Positions 8,739 through 17,496 of a DNA stretch of 64,000 nt are shown here, in pieces (positions within the stretch are counted from its first letter, which is position 1; every line of letters starts with the position of its first letter). The position numbers and the translations under genes were made by a program. The notes under the pieces are model-generated. The model did not search any database. It was not told the origin of the DNA and saw only the letters and a program-made list of their open reading frames with translations. The stretch is from the NCBI GenBank assembly GCA_905221605.1, contig CAJNDS010002522.1, forward strand, positions 129,182 to 193,181, written 5' to 3'. Source of the DNA: Symbiodinium natans (Eukaryota > Sar > Dinophyceae > Suessiales > Symbiodiniaceae).

Positions 8739-11700
8739 AAACAATGACATCTTCTGCTGTGCGCTGGCTTGGGGCTTAGCTTTGGCGTGTTTCCCACCAA
8801 ACTGAACGCGAGGCTGCTGAAACTGGACGTTGCTCATACTTCCACCATTGACAAGAGTTTGCGCTTGGGTAGCCAGCTTGCCTTGAGAAGTCCGCGATTT
8901 GCACTCACCCGCCAGGCTTTTATTGCACTTCTGCCTGACCGGTGCATGTGTTCTGTCACACTTTGTGCAAACCCAACGGATTCCCAAATTCACCATATTA
9001 TGGGAGGGGTGGATACCCCACTCTTCACGCACTCGCGCCTCCGGCTGGTTGACGCAGTACTGCTCCAAGACCACCTCCAAGTTCGTGAGGGTTTGTTGTA
9101 CATACAACCCGCACAGTTGACATTTCAGTGTTAAATTCCGGGGGTGTTCGCTGCCCTTCTCCCATTGATGCCCGCGCTCCGGGTTTTTAAGCAACTGCCA
9201 AAGCCGCTGGCGTTTGTTGAGTTTGGCGCTGCCCTGCTCTTTTTTGCATCCCTCAGCTTTCTGCGAGGCTTCCATCTTCTCTTTGTAATGCGCATGGTCC
9301 AGGATGAAGGGGAAGTCTTCTTCTTTGCGCTTCCGCAATATGTGGGCTGCGCGTGCACCGTACGCCAGAGAAAGTGTGCGCACCACATTGTCTAATTCTT
9401 TGACACGCCTCTTGTGCGCTGGGCTGTAAGCAGCCGCCGCCACTGCTCCACATACTTTGTCTGCCATGTCATTCGCTGCACGTCGCCACAACGTACCCGG
9501 CCCCATCTTCGCCAGGAATTCCTCTTCAGTTTTGTGGGACGGGACCCATGTTGCCTTGATACGTTTCCTGCCATTCCACACTTTGCTCCATTCCAGGTCA
9601 TCCTCCGGCGGTTGTGTTTTTTGTAGCACTTGGACTGCCGGCTTGCAATCCATAGTGACATCAATCAGATCCTCCGTGTGCTCCATTAGTCGGAAAAGTG
9701 CACGACGCTCCATGTCCACCACCGGCTGCCACGGGTAGACCAGCTCTGTAATCCGTCCGACTTCCACCAGGACACCTTTTGTCCAGGACATAGCCACCAC
9801 TGCAAGGGCTGATGTTTGTACACGTGGGTCTATTCCTCCTGGACCTCCACTTGCGTCAGTGGCGAAGATCAAGCCTTCCGCTTCCACTTTTGCATCAGCT
9901 GCGAAGCATCCTTGGTATCGCAGACCTAAAAGGTGTTCCGGCGGCTTTGGGTGCCACACCGCCGGCTTTGGCAGGAGTGCCCTTGTCCACAAACACTCCC
10001 ATGGGTATTTGTGACGCAAGTATTCCTGGAGCTTGGGTTCTTTGAACCCTTGTTCACGCCAGTAAGGACATTCCTTGAGGACATGCTCCAGAGTTGCTGG
10101 CATTTGGCACTTCTTGCACCATCCTGGCTTGGTCTCCGTGATGACGCCCGCGTGCCACACTGACTTTATACCTTCCATAAGGCCCGGGCTTAGGCCTCCC
10201 AGCTTCGTCAGCTTGTGATGCGGCGTCCAATCCAGCCCCTCTTGGGCACCAGCGCCACCTGCCTGTCGCGCTATTGCAGCCCGTTTTTGTTCCTCCAGGA
10301 ATCCCTCAAGCCATTTGTAGGCGAGGCTACCCATGCGTGGCTGGGTCCAATCAACGTTGAGGACACTTCCTCTCTTCCATTTGCCTGGGTCACTGGCATC
10401 CACCTTCAGATCCATTAAGTACGCCATGGTTGCTGCCATCGGCCCCGTGACCAGTGGCCAGTGGTGTTTGGCCGCACTCAACCTCTTCCAAGTGGTTTTC
10501 CAAGCCAAGTCAAAGTGGGCTTTTCCGCCACCAATCCATGCACGGAAAACCTTGGCCACCACCTTGAAATGCTGCTTGTGGATTGTGCGCTTTGGATCCT
10601 GGCATTTCTTGGCTCCCATGTCCAAGATGGTTTCCAAACTCCCAAGCTTGTATTTACCCAGGTGTTTTCCTACCACTGTTCGGAGCCATTTCATTCTTTT
10701 AGGTGATACCCCCACAGAGGGGTGCCCCCACAAAGCAACGGATGTGATCGCTGCCTTGACCACGCGGAGTTTAGTGCTGGGCGGCGGTCCCAGCCTGGAC
10801 AGTTTGCTATGTCTCGCATGGGCTTTCTTGGCCCGCGTTGCCGACGTCACCAAGCGACGCTTTCGCCCCCCTGTACTGTCGACGCCCAAGTCACGCATCA
10901 CGTCGTACACCTGTGGCTCATGCGGCAACAGGAGTTCTCGCAGGTGCTTGCTCGCCTGGGTACTGCTGGCCACAAACCCTGTCTTCTTGGATGAAATCGT
11001 AAAACCATTAGCGTCCATCCCGTCCTTTAAGCTGCGGTAGACTCGTATCGCACTATCCGCCACTTGTTTAAAGGACTTATGCTGGATGTCAATTGAGACA
11101 TCATCCAACCAACAATCCACGTTTGCCACATCTCGTCGCCTTTGGATCTTATCTATCACCGGGTGCAATGCCACCTTTGCCAACGATGGCGCAGCTGGAC
11201 ACCCTGCTTGCACGCCATTCGTAGCTCTGATGCCTGCCGACAGCACCCCATCCGCCACCAAATATCTGGCACCCATGTACACTTCCAGTGCCATCTTCAG
11301 GATTAGCGGTGGATATTGCAGGGCCGTTGCTGCCGTGATCAATTGCTGAAATTGGATGGTATCGAAAAAGGACTCGAGGTCCACAAAGAGTGACACCACA
11401 TGCACACCATTTGTCTTCGCCACCTCATTTCGCAGTAGTCTGCCTACGGCCACGTCCAAGCAGCAACTGCCTGGGACTGCCTTGTCGTACGTGGCAGTTT
11501 GGGCATAGCCTGCCTGCCAAGTACTTACCAAATCCCATCGCAAACGGACCCAGGTCCTGTACAGGATGTGTAGCAAGGCGATTGGTCTTTCCCGGGTCAG
11601 ATTCTTCGGCAGCATTGCTATAAGGGAGACTGTCATTTGCTGCGGCCATGCTGCCTTGGCCTCACATTCATGGTAGAAGGACACAACGGCTTCAACTGCT

Positions 11701-13796
11701 TTGTCGTCCATGGCCTGCAAATGGTCAATCCTCCAGCCATCCGGTCCCGGGCTCTTTAGTGCCAGTTTTTTGATCCTTGCCTTTACCTCGACAGGGTTCA
11801 GCGGCTCCACGCTGGCCGCCTGTTTTTTGGCTGCATCCTCAAGCTCCGTCATGAGGCTTGCCGATTTTGCCAACGGCTGGCCCGTCGTCCACACTGCCGC
11901 CCAGTGGTCACGGCGAATGTGTGGCCGTTCCAGCATGTCATATTCCATGTAGGGTCTTTGTACCACTTGTTCTTCTTTTCGCAAGGCATTGTATAATGGT
12001 CGCATGCCCTTTTCCATGGCCTTGCTGAGCCATTGCTTGTACTGGTGGGCTGTCTCTTCCATATCCGCCTTTCTCGCGTAGCATTGCTGTTCGTCGATGC
12101 GCTTCAGAACAAGTCTAGCGTCCGTACCCCGGCCCAGGATATTCACGAGCATCTCCTCCTGGTTCTGCGCATCACCCTCGTAATACTCGCCGAGCCTGCG
12201 TTGGACCAGACGCGCCACCGGATGCGCATCGCCATGATGTCTGCCTTGTTTGACCCATTGTTGGACCCTGTTCCAAAAGGCCGCCCTCTTGCCTGTCCAG
12301 ACAACGTTCTCCGGGTTGTTGACCACCAACTTCTTCCGGACAATCTCGGATTTAACACCCATGCCTTCGATTCGGCCTGTGATCGACCTCTCCACCCCGG
12401 CACTCAGGTGAGCGAATGTCTCACTGAGCTCATCTGCCATCTTGGGTTCATCCAGGATGTTGATGCTCTGTGTGTTTTGAACTGGTTCGTATTCCACAGT
12501 CTCCGTCACCAATGCTCCCGCCTTCTTCATCTGGGGAACATCAGGGCTACTGCACGGTTGGGCTACCCTCCAATGCATCGCAGCATGAGGCCGAAAAGGG
12601 GTTTCCCAATCCGTTTTCACTTGCAGGATGGGCACCAAGCATTTCGCAACCAGCCCGTAATCAATTTCGTCCGATCCTTGGGCCGTTGGTTCCCCCACTC
12701 CTACAAATGCACCACCAACTTCTGTCGCCATAGTTGTGCCCCTCATGGTATCCTGGGCTTCATTCCAATCTCCCAGCACCATATATGGCACTTTGCAGCC
12801 CTTGAGAAAGGCTATCAGTCTCGCCAGTACTTGGATATTGTTTGGAGCCTGGAATCCGACCCCGCTCTCCAAATACAGACTGACGATGATCAAATCCCAG
12901 CCTTTGTTTCTCATGGCACATGCCAGGAAGCCCGCCGGTCCTGACCCATACTCGGTAAGGTATCGCAGATTCCTATGTCGGGGTGCCACCACGGCCAGGC
13001 CTCCTTGTACACCTTTAATTTTTGTACTGCCTGGCATGCCTATGAAGGTGTATCCCATATCTTGGCAATGGCTCATGGCTTGCTGGATACCCTCCGTCTT
13101 GAGATGGGTTTCCTGCAGCACCACCAGGTCCGGTCCTAGTTCGTGTATCCATGCCGCTATGGGTTTCCTCCAGCTGGTGATGTTAGCCGCTGTGATTTTG
13201 ATGCATTCGGCCTTATCATCTTGGCGATACCCACTTGCCACATCTGCCAAGATCCATTTGGCATATTGTGCGTCATGCTCCACAAAGGAACGAAGCACTT
13301 CGTGGCATGCTCGTTGTTGTAGCGGGTTGAGTTCCTGCTCTTCCAGCTTCTCAATGGCTTCGAGTGCAGCAGCCTCACTGGAAGCATCATATCTACCCAC
13401 CACTTGGCATAGCGTTTGCCACTCCTGTGGCAGATCTTTTGGTGGTTCCGTGGGTTTTGCTTTCCGCTTCTTGGGCTTTTGTTTTCCTCTGCGACCCTCA
13501 GCACACGGCGAGGCCGAGAATCGTGTTTCCTCAGCTTCCTGCGAGGCCTTCATGTTCTCCCCTCTAACCGTTGCATGGTCTCTCATCTGTATTTGGCTTC
13601 CCTCAGCTTCTCGCGAGGCCGAATGCTCACATTCCTCTTCGATGTCTTCCCTTGTTATCTGGAAGTATCTGGGCCCTGTGACCGCCCAACTGCTGTCCAC
13701 AGCTCGGACAGGCACCGGACCCCTCGTAACTGGACTCCAGCTCTCTTGGCTGTCTTCCACTGTGCTGTTTGTACTAGGCACATGGGTACTAGACAC
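8706..13796 (-). CDS. LINE B ORF2 polyprotein (APE endonuclease, RT, RNase H, Cys clusters)
   Basis: 1,696 codons counted from GTG 13796; the frame is open back to the ORF1 stop and the first ATG is 13586. Endonuclease residues 199-410: Asn205, QETH (Glu229), GDWN (342-345), DEIDY, and His404. Reverse transcriptase about 675-1000: FVDLESFFD (Asp806), GVQAGCPAAP (861-870), CWLDDV (Asp898, Asp899). A CCHC cluster CKKC...H...C lies at 1227-1243. RNase H 1308-1455: Asp1314, Glu1363, Asp1383, Asp1446. C-terminal Cys pairs: KCQLC (1559-1562) and CTKC (1610-1613). Every expected catalytic residue is present, so the protein could be active in target-primed reverse transcription. Four or five copies of the ASxxAEG peptide derive from the hairpin repeat (residues 59-66, 83-89, 94-101, 1510-1516, C-terminus). 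Confidence 0.9.
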   Translation of the reverse strand: MSSTHVPSTNSTVEDSQESWSPVTRGPVPVRAVDSSWAVTGPRYFQITREDIEEECEHSASREAEGSQIQMRDHATVRGENMKASQEAEETRFSASPCAEGRRGKQKPKKRKAKPTEPPKDLPQEWQTLCQVVGRYDASSEAAALEAIEKLEEQELNPLQQRACHEVLRSFVEHDAQYAKWILADVASGYRQDDKAECIKITAANITSWRKPIAAWIHELGPDLVVLQETHLKTEGIQQAMSHCQDMGYTFIGMPGSTKIKGVQGGLAVVAPRHRNLRYLTEYGSGPAGFLACAMRNKGWDLIIVSLYLESGVGFQAPNNIQVLARLIAFLKGCKVPYMVLGDWNEAQDTMRGTTMATEVGGAFVGVGEPTAQGSDEIDYGLVAKCLVPILQVKTDWETPFRPHAAMHWRVAQPCSSPDVPQMKKAGALVTETVEYEPVQNTQSINILDEPKMADELSETFAHLSAGVERSITGRIEGMGVKSEIVRKKLVVNNPENVVWTGKRAAFWNRVQQWVKQGRHHGDAHPVARLVQRRLGEYYEGDAQNQEEMLVNILGRGTDARLVLKRIDEQQCYARKADMEETAHQYKQWLSKAMEKGMRPLYNALRKEEQVVQRPYMEYDMLERPHIRRDHWAAVWTTGQPLAKSASLMTELEDAAKKQAASVEPLNPVEVKARIKKLALKSPGPDGWRIDHLQAMDDKAVEAVVSFYHECEAKAAWPQQMTVSLIAMLPKNLTRERPIALLHILYRTWVRLRWDLVSTWQAGYAQTATYDKAVPGSCCLDVAVGRLLRNEVAKTNGVHVVSLFVDLESFFDTIQFQQLITAATALQYPPLILKMALEVYMGARYLVADGVLSAGIRATNGVQAGCPAAPSLAKVALHPVIDKIQRRRDVANVDCWLDDVSIDIQHKSFKQVADSAIRVYRSLKDGMDANGFTISSKKTGFVASSTQASKHLRELLLPHEPQVYDVMRDLGVDSTGGRKRRLVTSATRAKKAHARHSKLSRLGPPPSTKLRVVKAAITSVALWGHPSVGVSPKRMKWLRTVVGKHLGKYKLGSLETILDMGAKKCQDPKRTIHKQHFKVVAKVFRAWIGGGKAHFDLAWKTTWKRLSAAKHHWPLVTGPMAATMAYLMDLKVDASDPGKWKRGSVLNVDWTQPRMGSLAYKWLEGFLEEQKRAAIARQAGGAGAQEGLDWTPHHKLTKLGGLSPGLMEGIKSVWHAGVITETKPGWCKKCQMPATLEHVLKECPYWREQGFKEPKLQEYLRHKYPWECLWTRALLPKPAVWHPKPPEHLLGLRYQGCFAADAKVEAEGLIFATDASGGPGGIDPRVQTSALAVVAMSWTKGVLVEVGRITELVYPWQPVVDMERRALFRLMEHTEDLIDVTMDCKPAVQVLQKTQPPEDDLEWSKVWNGRKRIKATWVPSHKTEEEFLAKMGPGTLWRRAANDMADKVCGAVAAAAYSPAHKRRVKELDNVVRTLSLAYGARAAHILRKRKEEDFPFILDHAHYKEKMEASQKAEGCKKEQGSAKLNKRQRLWQLLKNPERGHQWEKGSEHPRNLTLKCQLCGLYVQQTLTNLEVVLEQYCVNQPEARVREEWGIHPSHNMVNLGIRWVCTKCDRTHAPVRQKCNKSLAGECKSRTSQGKLATQAQTLVNGGSMSNVQFQQPRVQFGGKHAKAKPQASAQQKMSLFVRPRQAEGTQ
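13496..13617. repeat. Hairpin-motif copies inside ORF2 coding sequence (LINE B)
   Basis: Three motif copies (near 13497, 13530 and 13592) lie within codons 59-101 of ORF2 and keep the frame open. All three recur at the same places in LINE C (26108-26229). Confidence 0.85.
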
Positions 13797-13988
13797 AGCT
13801 TGACTGCCTTCCCCATGCGCCTGTGGCCATACAATGTCCCCGTGACACTGCTTCCGGCCACCACCAAAAGTGTAAACAGAGTCTCCCCATTGAGACTCCT
13901 GAGACTGTCTTGCTTGCTTCTTTTGGCTGTTCGGACCAGGAGCGACTCTGACATGTCGGCCCCTCCACTCCTGTCCCAGCCCGAGGCC
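13797..13988 (-). other. Open inter-ORF segment of LINE B, in frame with both ORFs
   Basis: The 64 codons between the ORF1 stop (TGA, 13989-13991) and GTG 13796 contain no stop, and no ATG occurs until 13586. The stop context is GAA TGA GGC. The segment is Gln, Gly and Arg rich with no recognisable domain. Confidence 0.6.
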
Positions 13989-14960
13989 TCATTCGCCATG
14001 GGCACGCGCCGGCGAGCGTTCGCGCCCCGTCGGCGTTGCCCTGACTGACACATCTCGAGACATGCGCATCGGCCCATACATGCCAAGTTCGGTTGGCATG
14101 CCTGGCTCTCGTGGTCCCAAGACTCCAGTCCAGTCTGTCTCCACGACCTTGACTGCCATCCTTGTTTTGAGCGCTTCCGCTTGCTCGTCGGTCAGGATGA
14201 TCCCTTCCTTTTCCAGGTAGGACGCGACGTCCTTGTACGGCGAATCCTCCTCATCTTTCACACAGGCTTGTACCTTCCTCTGTGCTTCCGCAACCTCAAG
14301 CTCCGTGGTCTGGATGGCCTGGCTGACTTGCGCAAGCTGCTTCATGGCCTGCTCGAACTCGCTCTTGATCCTTTCCGTTTTGTCTTGAAGCCGGACCTTC
14401 TTCTCAATGAGTGATCTCAGCTTGTTTGTCGTCCTTCTGTATGTACCAACATGGCGGCTGAGCTCCTGCTTTGGCGTCTCATCCTCAGGCTTGTAATCCC
14501 CTGGCGGGGGAATACCCGCTGCTCTGAGCAGCCTTTGCACTGCGGGCTCAGCTCCCTGCCACACCGTTTCAATGGCCTCGTGGTACTCCTTTTGAGTCAT
14601 GCTTTCGGTTTGCGATCCACTGCCTGGTAGGCCCGGGGGCCAATTGGGCCCCGGCTCCATCGTCCGCGGCTTCCATCCTGCTTCTTCGATGGCCTTCTTT
14701 GCCTCCATAGAAAGCGTACCCCACGCCTTCGTGAGGGCTTGGTCGGCCATCCCTTCTTTGTTCTTGGCCTGTCTTGTCCACCATGTAGCGTCGTCCTTTG
14801 GCCATTGCCACTTCTTACGCTGGCTTGACCATGCTCGCTCACGGTAGGTGGCCTTTTTCCACGCCTTTCCGCAATGCCAGCAGTTCGGGTTGTAGTACAA
14901 GTCTTCATTCCAGACCCAACCCACCTCACAGTGGGCACACACAGTACAATGCTTCCCCAT
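13989..14960 (-). CDS. LINE B ORF1 protein (N-terminal zinc-ribbon-like, coiled coil)
   Basis: 323 codons from ATG 14958-14960; the frame is open 22 codons further to a TTG, but the ATG precedes the conserved Cys block and is preferred. CAHC (residues 8-11) and CWHC (28-31) form the likely zinc site, followed by a Trp-rich basic stretch. A Lys/Glu-rich helical segment at about residues 180-250 (KLRSLIEKKVRLQDKTERIK and after) matches a similar segment of LINE A ORF1 and probably forms a coiled coil. The C-terminus is basic and Pro/Arg rich. RNA binding and particle assembly are inferred from position and family, not shown. It ends in TGA, and ORF2 continues in frame. Confidence 0.8.
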   Translation of the reverse strand: MGKHCTVCAHCEVGWVWNEDLYYNPNCWHCGKAWKKATYRERAWSSQRKKWQWPKDDATWWTRQAKNKEGMADQALTKAWGTLSMEAKKAIEEAGWKPRTMEPGPNWPPGLPGSGSQTESMTQKEYHEAIETVWQGAEPAVQRLLRAAGIPPPGDYKPEDETPKQELSRHVGTYRRTTNKLRSLIEKKVRLQDKTERIKSEFEQAMKQLAQVSQAIQTTELEVAEAQRKVQACVKDEEDSPYKDVASYLEKEGIILTDEQAEALKTRMAVKVVETDWTGVLGPREPGMPTELGMYGPMRMSRDVSVRATPTGRERSPARAHGE

Positions 14961-15282
14961 GTCTGCTGCAGCCTGATGCCAGTCCCACCGGCACCTCAGC
15001 AATGCGAGGCTTGAAGATCCCCTCAACCGTAGTGAGGCCGAACTTTATGTGTCCTCAGCCGGAGCGAGGCCGAAACTCGCCCCTCCCTCTGCCGAAGCGA
15101 GGCCGAAAACACACCCTCTGCCGATGCGAGGCCAAAAAGTTCCCTCAGCACTTGGCGAGGCCGTACTCAGGCAGCTATGTTGCTGGCAGCCGACTACCAA
15201 GCAAACACAATGGTTTCGGTTTGAGTCCTGTTGGAGCCCACCCTTAGGTACAGTCTCCAGGCAACAGCACTCCCTACCTGAG
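14961..15282 (-). promoter_or_regulatory. 5' leader of LINE B with five hairpin motifs
   Basis: Between S2 and ORF1 the minus strand has a ~120-base block homologous to the start of the gamma modules (TGTACCTAAGGGTGGGCTCC and after), then five hairpin motifs in tandem at 15020-15166. The motif at 15086-15102 reads CCTC T GC CGAA GC GAGG. No promoter element is recognisable; the regulatory label rests only on its position as transcribed leader. Confidence 0.45.
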
Positions 15283-15364
15283 CACCCCACCGGGGTTGAG
15301 CCGAAACCTTGAGCCAGGTGAATTTTACGTCTGCACGCTGCGAGGCGTAGCCACCCGAAGGGGC
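15283..15364 (-). repeat. S leader copy 2 (upstream of LINE B); type copy
   Basis: Three short self-complementary blocks are visible. CCCC-ACC-GGGG is at the low-coordinate end, ACGC-TGCGAG-GCGT is in the middle, and GCCACC-CGAA-GGGGC is at the other end. Between them lies CTTGAGCCAGGTGAATTTTA. On the minus strand this segment includes TGGCTCAAG, the last nine bases of the dinoflagellate spliced leader; the plus strand also has CGTAGCCA, matching the leader's first half. Each module on the minus strand begins directly after an S copy. It may be promoter, trans-splice region or insertion target; the sequence does not decide. Confidence 0.8.
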
Positions 15365-17414
15365 CGTTGGTCAAGGTGAAACTAAACTAAAAATTACCTC
15401 GCTTGAGGTGTTGCGTTCTCAGCTAGGCCCTCTCTCAGCTGCAACCCTCAGCACTCGCGAGGCCGAACTTTGCCCTCCGCATGCATTGCTTTTGAGGCAC
15501 TTGTTGTGGCATCAGCCTCCGTAAGTTTGGCAATCCCCACTCAGCACTGGATGTTCTGTTCGAGGCATATTTCCTCAGCGCATGCGAGGCCGCAAAGTGA
15601 AACACGTGAGGTATGAAAGACTGCTACTCCAGGTTCGTCCGCAGCTCCGGCTTTCTCGCACTTACTAACCGTGCCTTGCAGCCTCCCCCAAAGTAGCGTC
15701 ACCCTGGCTTTCTCGCTCTTACTCACCAGTTGACCAATAATGCATCTCACGCGGTTGCTTCATGGTAAAACTGCAGCTCGAGGTCCCGGCGTTCTCGCTC
15801 TTACTAACCCGGACCGACACTGCAGAGAAGCATTGACTGTTGTTCCCTCAGCGGAGGCGAGGCCGAACAACCATTCCGCTGCATCTGCGCAGCCAGGCCC
15901 TCAGCTCCTCACTGAGCCAGGGCTCTCTCTAGACAGAGTTCCCTTGCTGGCAAGCCCTCTATCTCTATGTGACCCCCGCGGTGCCACGTATAAGCAGCTG
16001 CACCGCGTGTCTTAGGACCACAGTTTTCATTCGGATTTGTTGTTGTAGGCCTTCCAGTGCTTGAGGCCGAATCCAAACACCACATCTCACGTCACAAGGC
16101 TAGGCAATTTGGCTCCAACATCTGAAGATAGTGACACATACTCTGCGTGGCGTCCGCGTGAGCTAGCCTGTCCTAGAGTTTAGGAGTTCGGCTCCTTTCA
16201 TCGCTTGTCTTACCACAGGTCTCTTTCGGTGGCCCGTACTCAGCAGCCAGCACATGTACCATCCTCAGACGCCAGAGCCGCCTTGCCCCAGCAAGTGCCC
16301 ATACAAACCACTCACCAGATAGTGAGAGCCAACATCTTCAAACAACCTCCAGCGGCCGTGCTGTGAGGACCTAAACATCTGCAAGGTTCCGCCTTGTCTG
16401 TGTGCCCGGACAGACCCCAGCCCTTGCAGGAGACGTGGATGTAAACCAAAGCAGGCCTGCCATGTCCAGCAGGCTGATTACCATTGGTTGCCTTCAGATG
16501 GGAAAAGCGCGAAGATCGGGTAACCTCCATCTGAATCCTTTCCGGCCAATACCAACCCTTACAAACCCTCAGCACGGAGCGAGGCCGAAGGAGGCTTCTT
16601 GGACTATTGGTTTTCCGGGGAGCAGCCACCAACAGCTGCTCTTCAACTTGCACTGCGCCGCACCACAGTCCTACTGCAAGTTCTTTGGCAACGGTTTCTC
16701 AGTAGCACCAGTCAATGAGCTTTACGACACTGATGCCTCTGGTTATTTGTGTCCAGGCAGATCCACCAGGGTTGGGCCAAATCTTTTCTACCTGATTCTA
16801 CCTGCGAAGAAAATCCTGTTGTGCTCAGCTTGCAGATCCCCGAAAACCTGCAAGCTTGGGCTCGAGCACACCGCAATTGTTCGGGACACTCCTGTCGCCA
16901 CTGCAAGGATGCCTCTTGCAGTGCGACGTTGGCCTGCACTGTCTGCAGCGTGCCTGGCCGTTTTCCCCCGTGTTTCGGTCTCACCTTCGTTTTCCACTCA
17001 AGTGAGCGAGGAACCCAAACTCACCTTCAGCACAGCCCTCAATCCAAATGAGGGTCGGTGGGTTTTGCTCACCCAGAGACAGCAGGAATCTCTGGTGAGC
17101 AACAGGCTAGCGTCACCCCTCAAGCAAAGCGAGGCTGCAACTCTCACTGTGACCCAGAGCAGACTGTAGGCCACAAGGTTCCCTCAGCAACGCGAGGACG
17201 AAAAGCTTCCCTCCAGCGAAGCGAGGCCGAAAACTGTGCACTCGAACGTCCTTCGTCGTCGGCAGCAGTTGGCGGGCCGCCGCTCTATGACAGCTTAGCC
17301 GGTCAGCCGGCCTACGAGCAAACACAGTTTTGCCAGGGCCTCAAAACGGAACCTACCCTTAGTTACAAGCCCCAGGGCCAGCCACAACGGCACTAAAGAC
17401 GCTCTCTACCTGAG
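15365..17414 (-). repeat. Beta module copy 1 (non-coding, probably non-autonomous)
   Basis: A ~2.05-kb unit between S2 and S3. On the minus strand its first ~180 bases resemble the leaders of LINE B and gamma (a TGTGTTTGCTCG word, then hairpin motifs), and its last bases read GTTTAGTTTCACC. It contains about eight hairpin motifs and three copies of TTCTCGC(A/T)CTTACT at 15651, 15709 and 15787. Open frames on both strands are short or change length between copies through indels, and none carries a domain, so I see no supported gene. Copies 2-4 are very similar. Confidence 0.7.
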
Positions 17415-17496
17415 CACCCCACCGGGGTTGAGCCGAAACCTTGAGCCAGGTGAATTTTACGTCTGCACGCTGCGAGGCGTAGCCACCCGAAGGGGC
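17415..17496 (-). repeat. S leader copy 3 (upstream of beta 1)
   Basis: Matches the type copy closely over its full length, at the junction between beta 1 and the 3' end of gamma 1. Confidence 0.8.

Larger units (their letters stand above)
7017..15282 (-). mobile_element. LINE B, full-length non-LTR retroelement with three ORFs
   Basis: On the minus strand the order is leader (15282-14961), ORF1, ORF2, ORF3 and a ~290-bp 3' tail that abuts S1. The 3' end carries TACCGGTAGTCTCAC and TGTTTCACCC motifs also found, slightly changed, at the ends of the gamma modules. The element is more than 99% identical to LINE C at the protein level. There is no poly-A tail at the junction, and its ends touch S copies directly with no intervening host DNA. 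Confidence 0.82.

Noticed and set aside
12585-12605. GCATGAGGCCGAAAAGG inside LINE B ORF2 as another hairpin motif
   Set aside because: It lacks the CCTC arm and encodes the endonuclease RPH motif, so it is catalytic sequence and the likeness is chance.
1804-13803. Many plus-strand open frames of 80-355 codons across LINEs A, B and C
   Set aside because: They are antisense to the intact LINE ORF1/ORF2 frames, recur at equal offsets in both LINE copies, and show no domain; high GC content keeps the antisense frames open.
13655-14086. Minus-strand 143-codon frame across the ORF1-ORF2 boundary of LINE B (and 26267-26698 in C)
   Set aside because: It overlaps both ORFs in another frame, has no counterpart in LINE A, and no domain.
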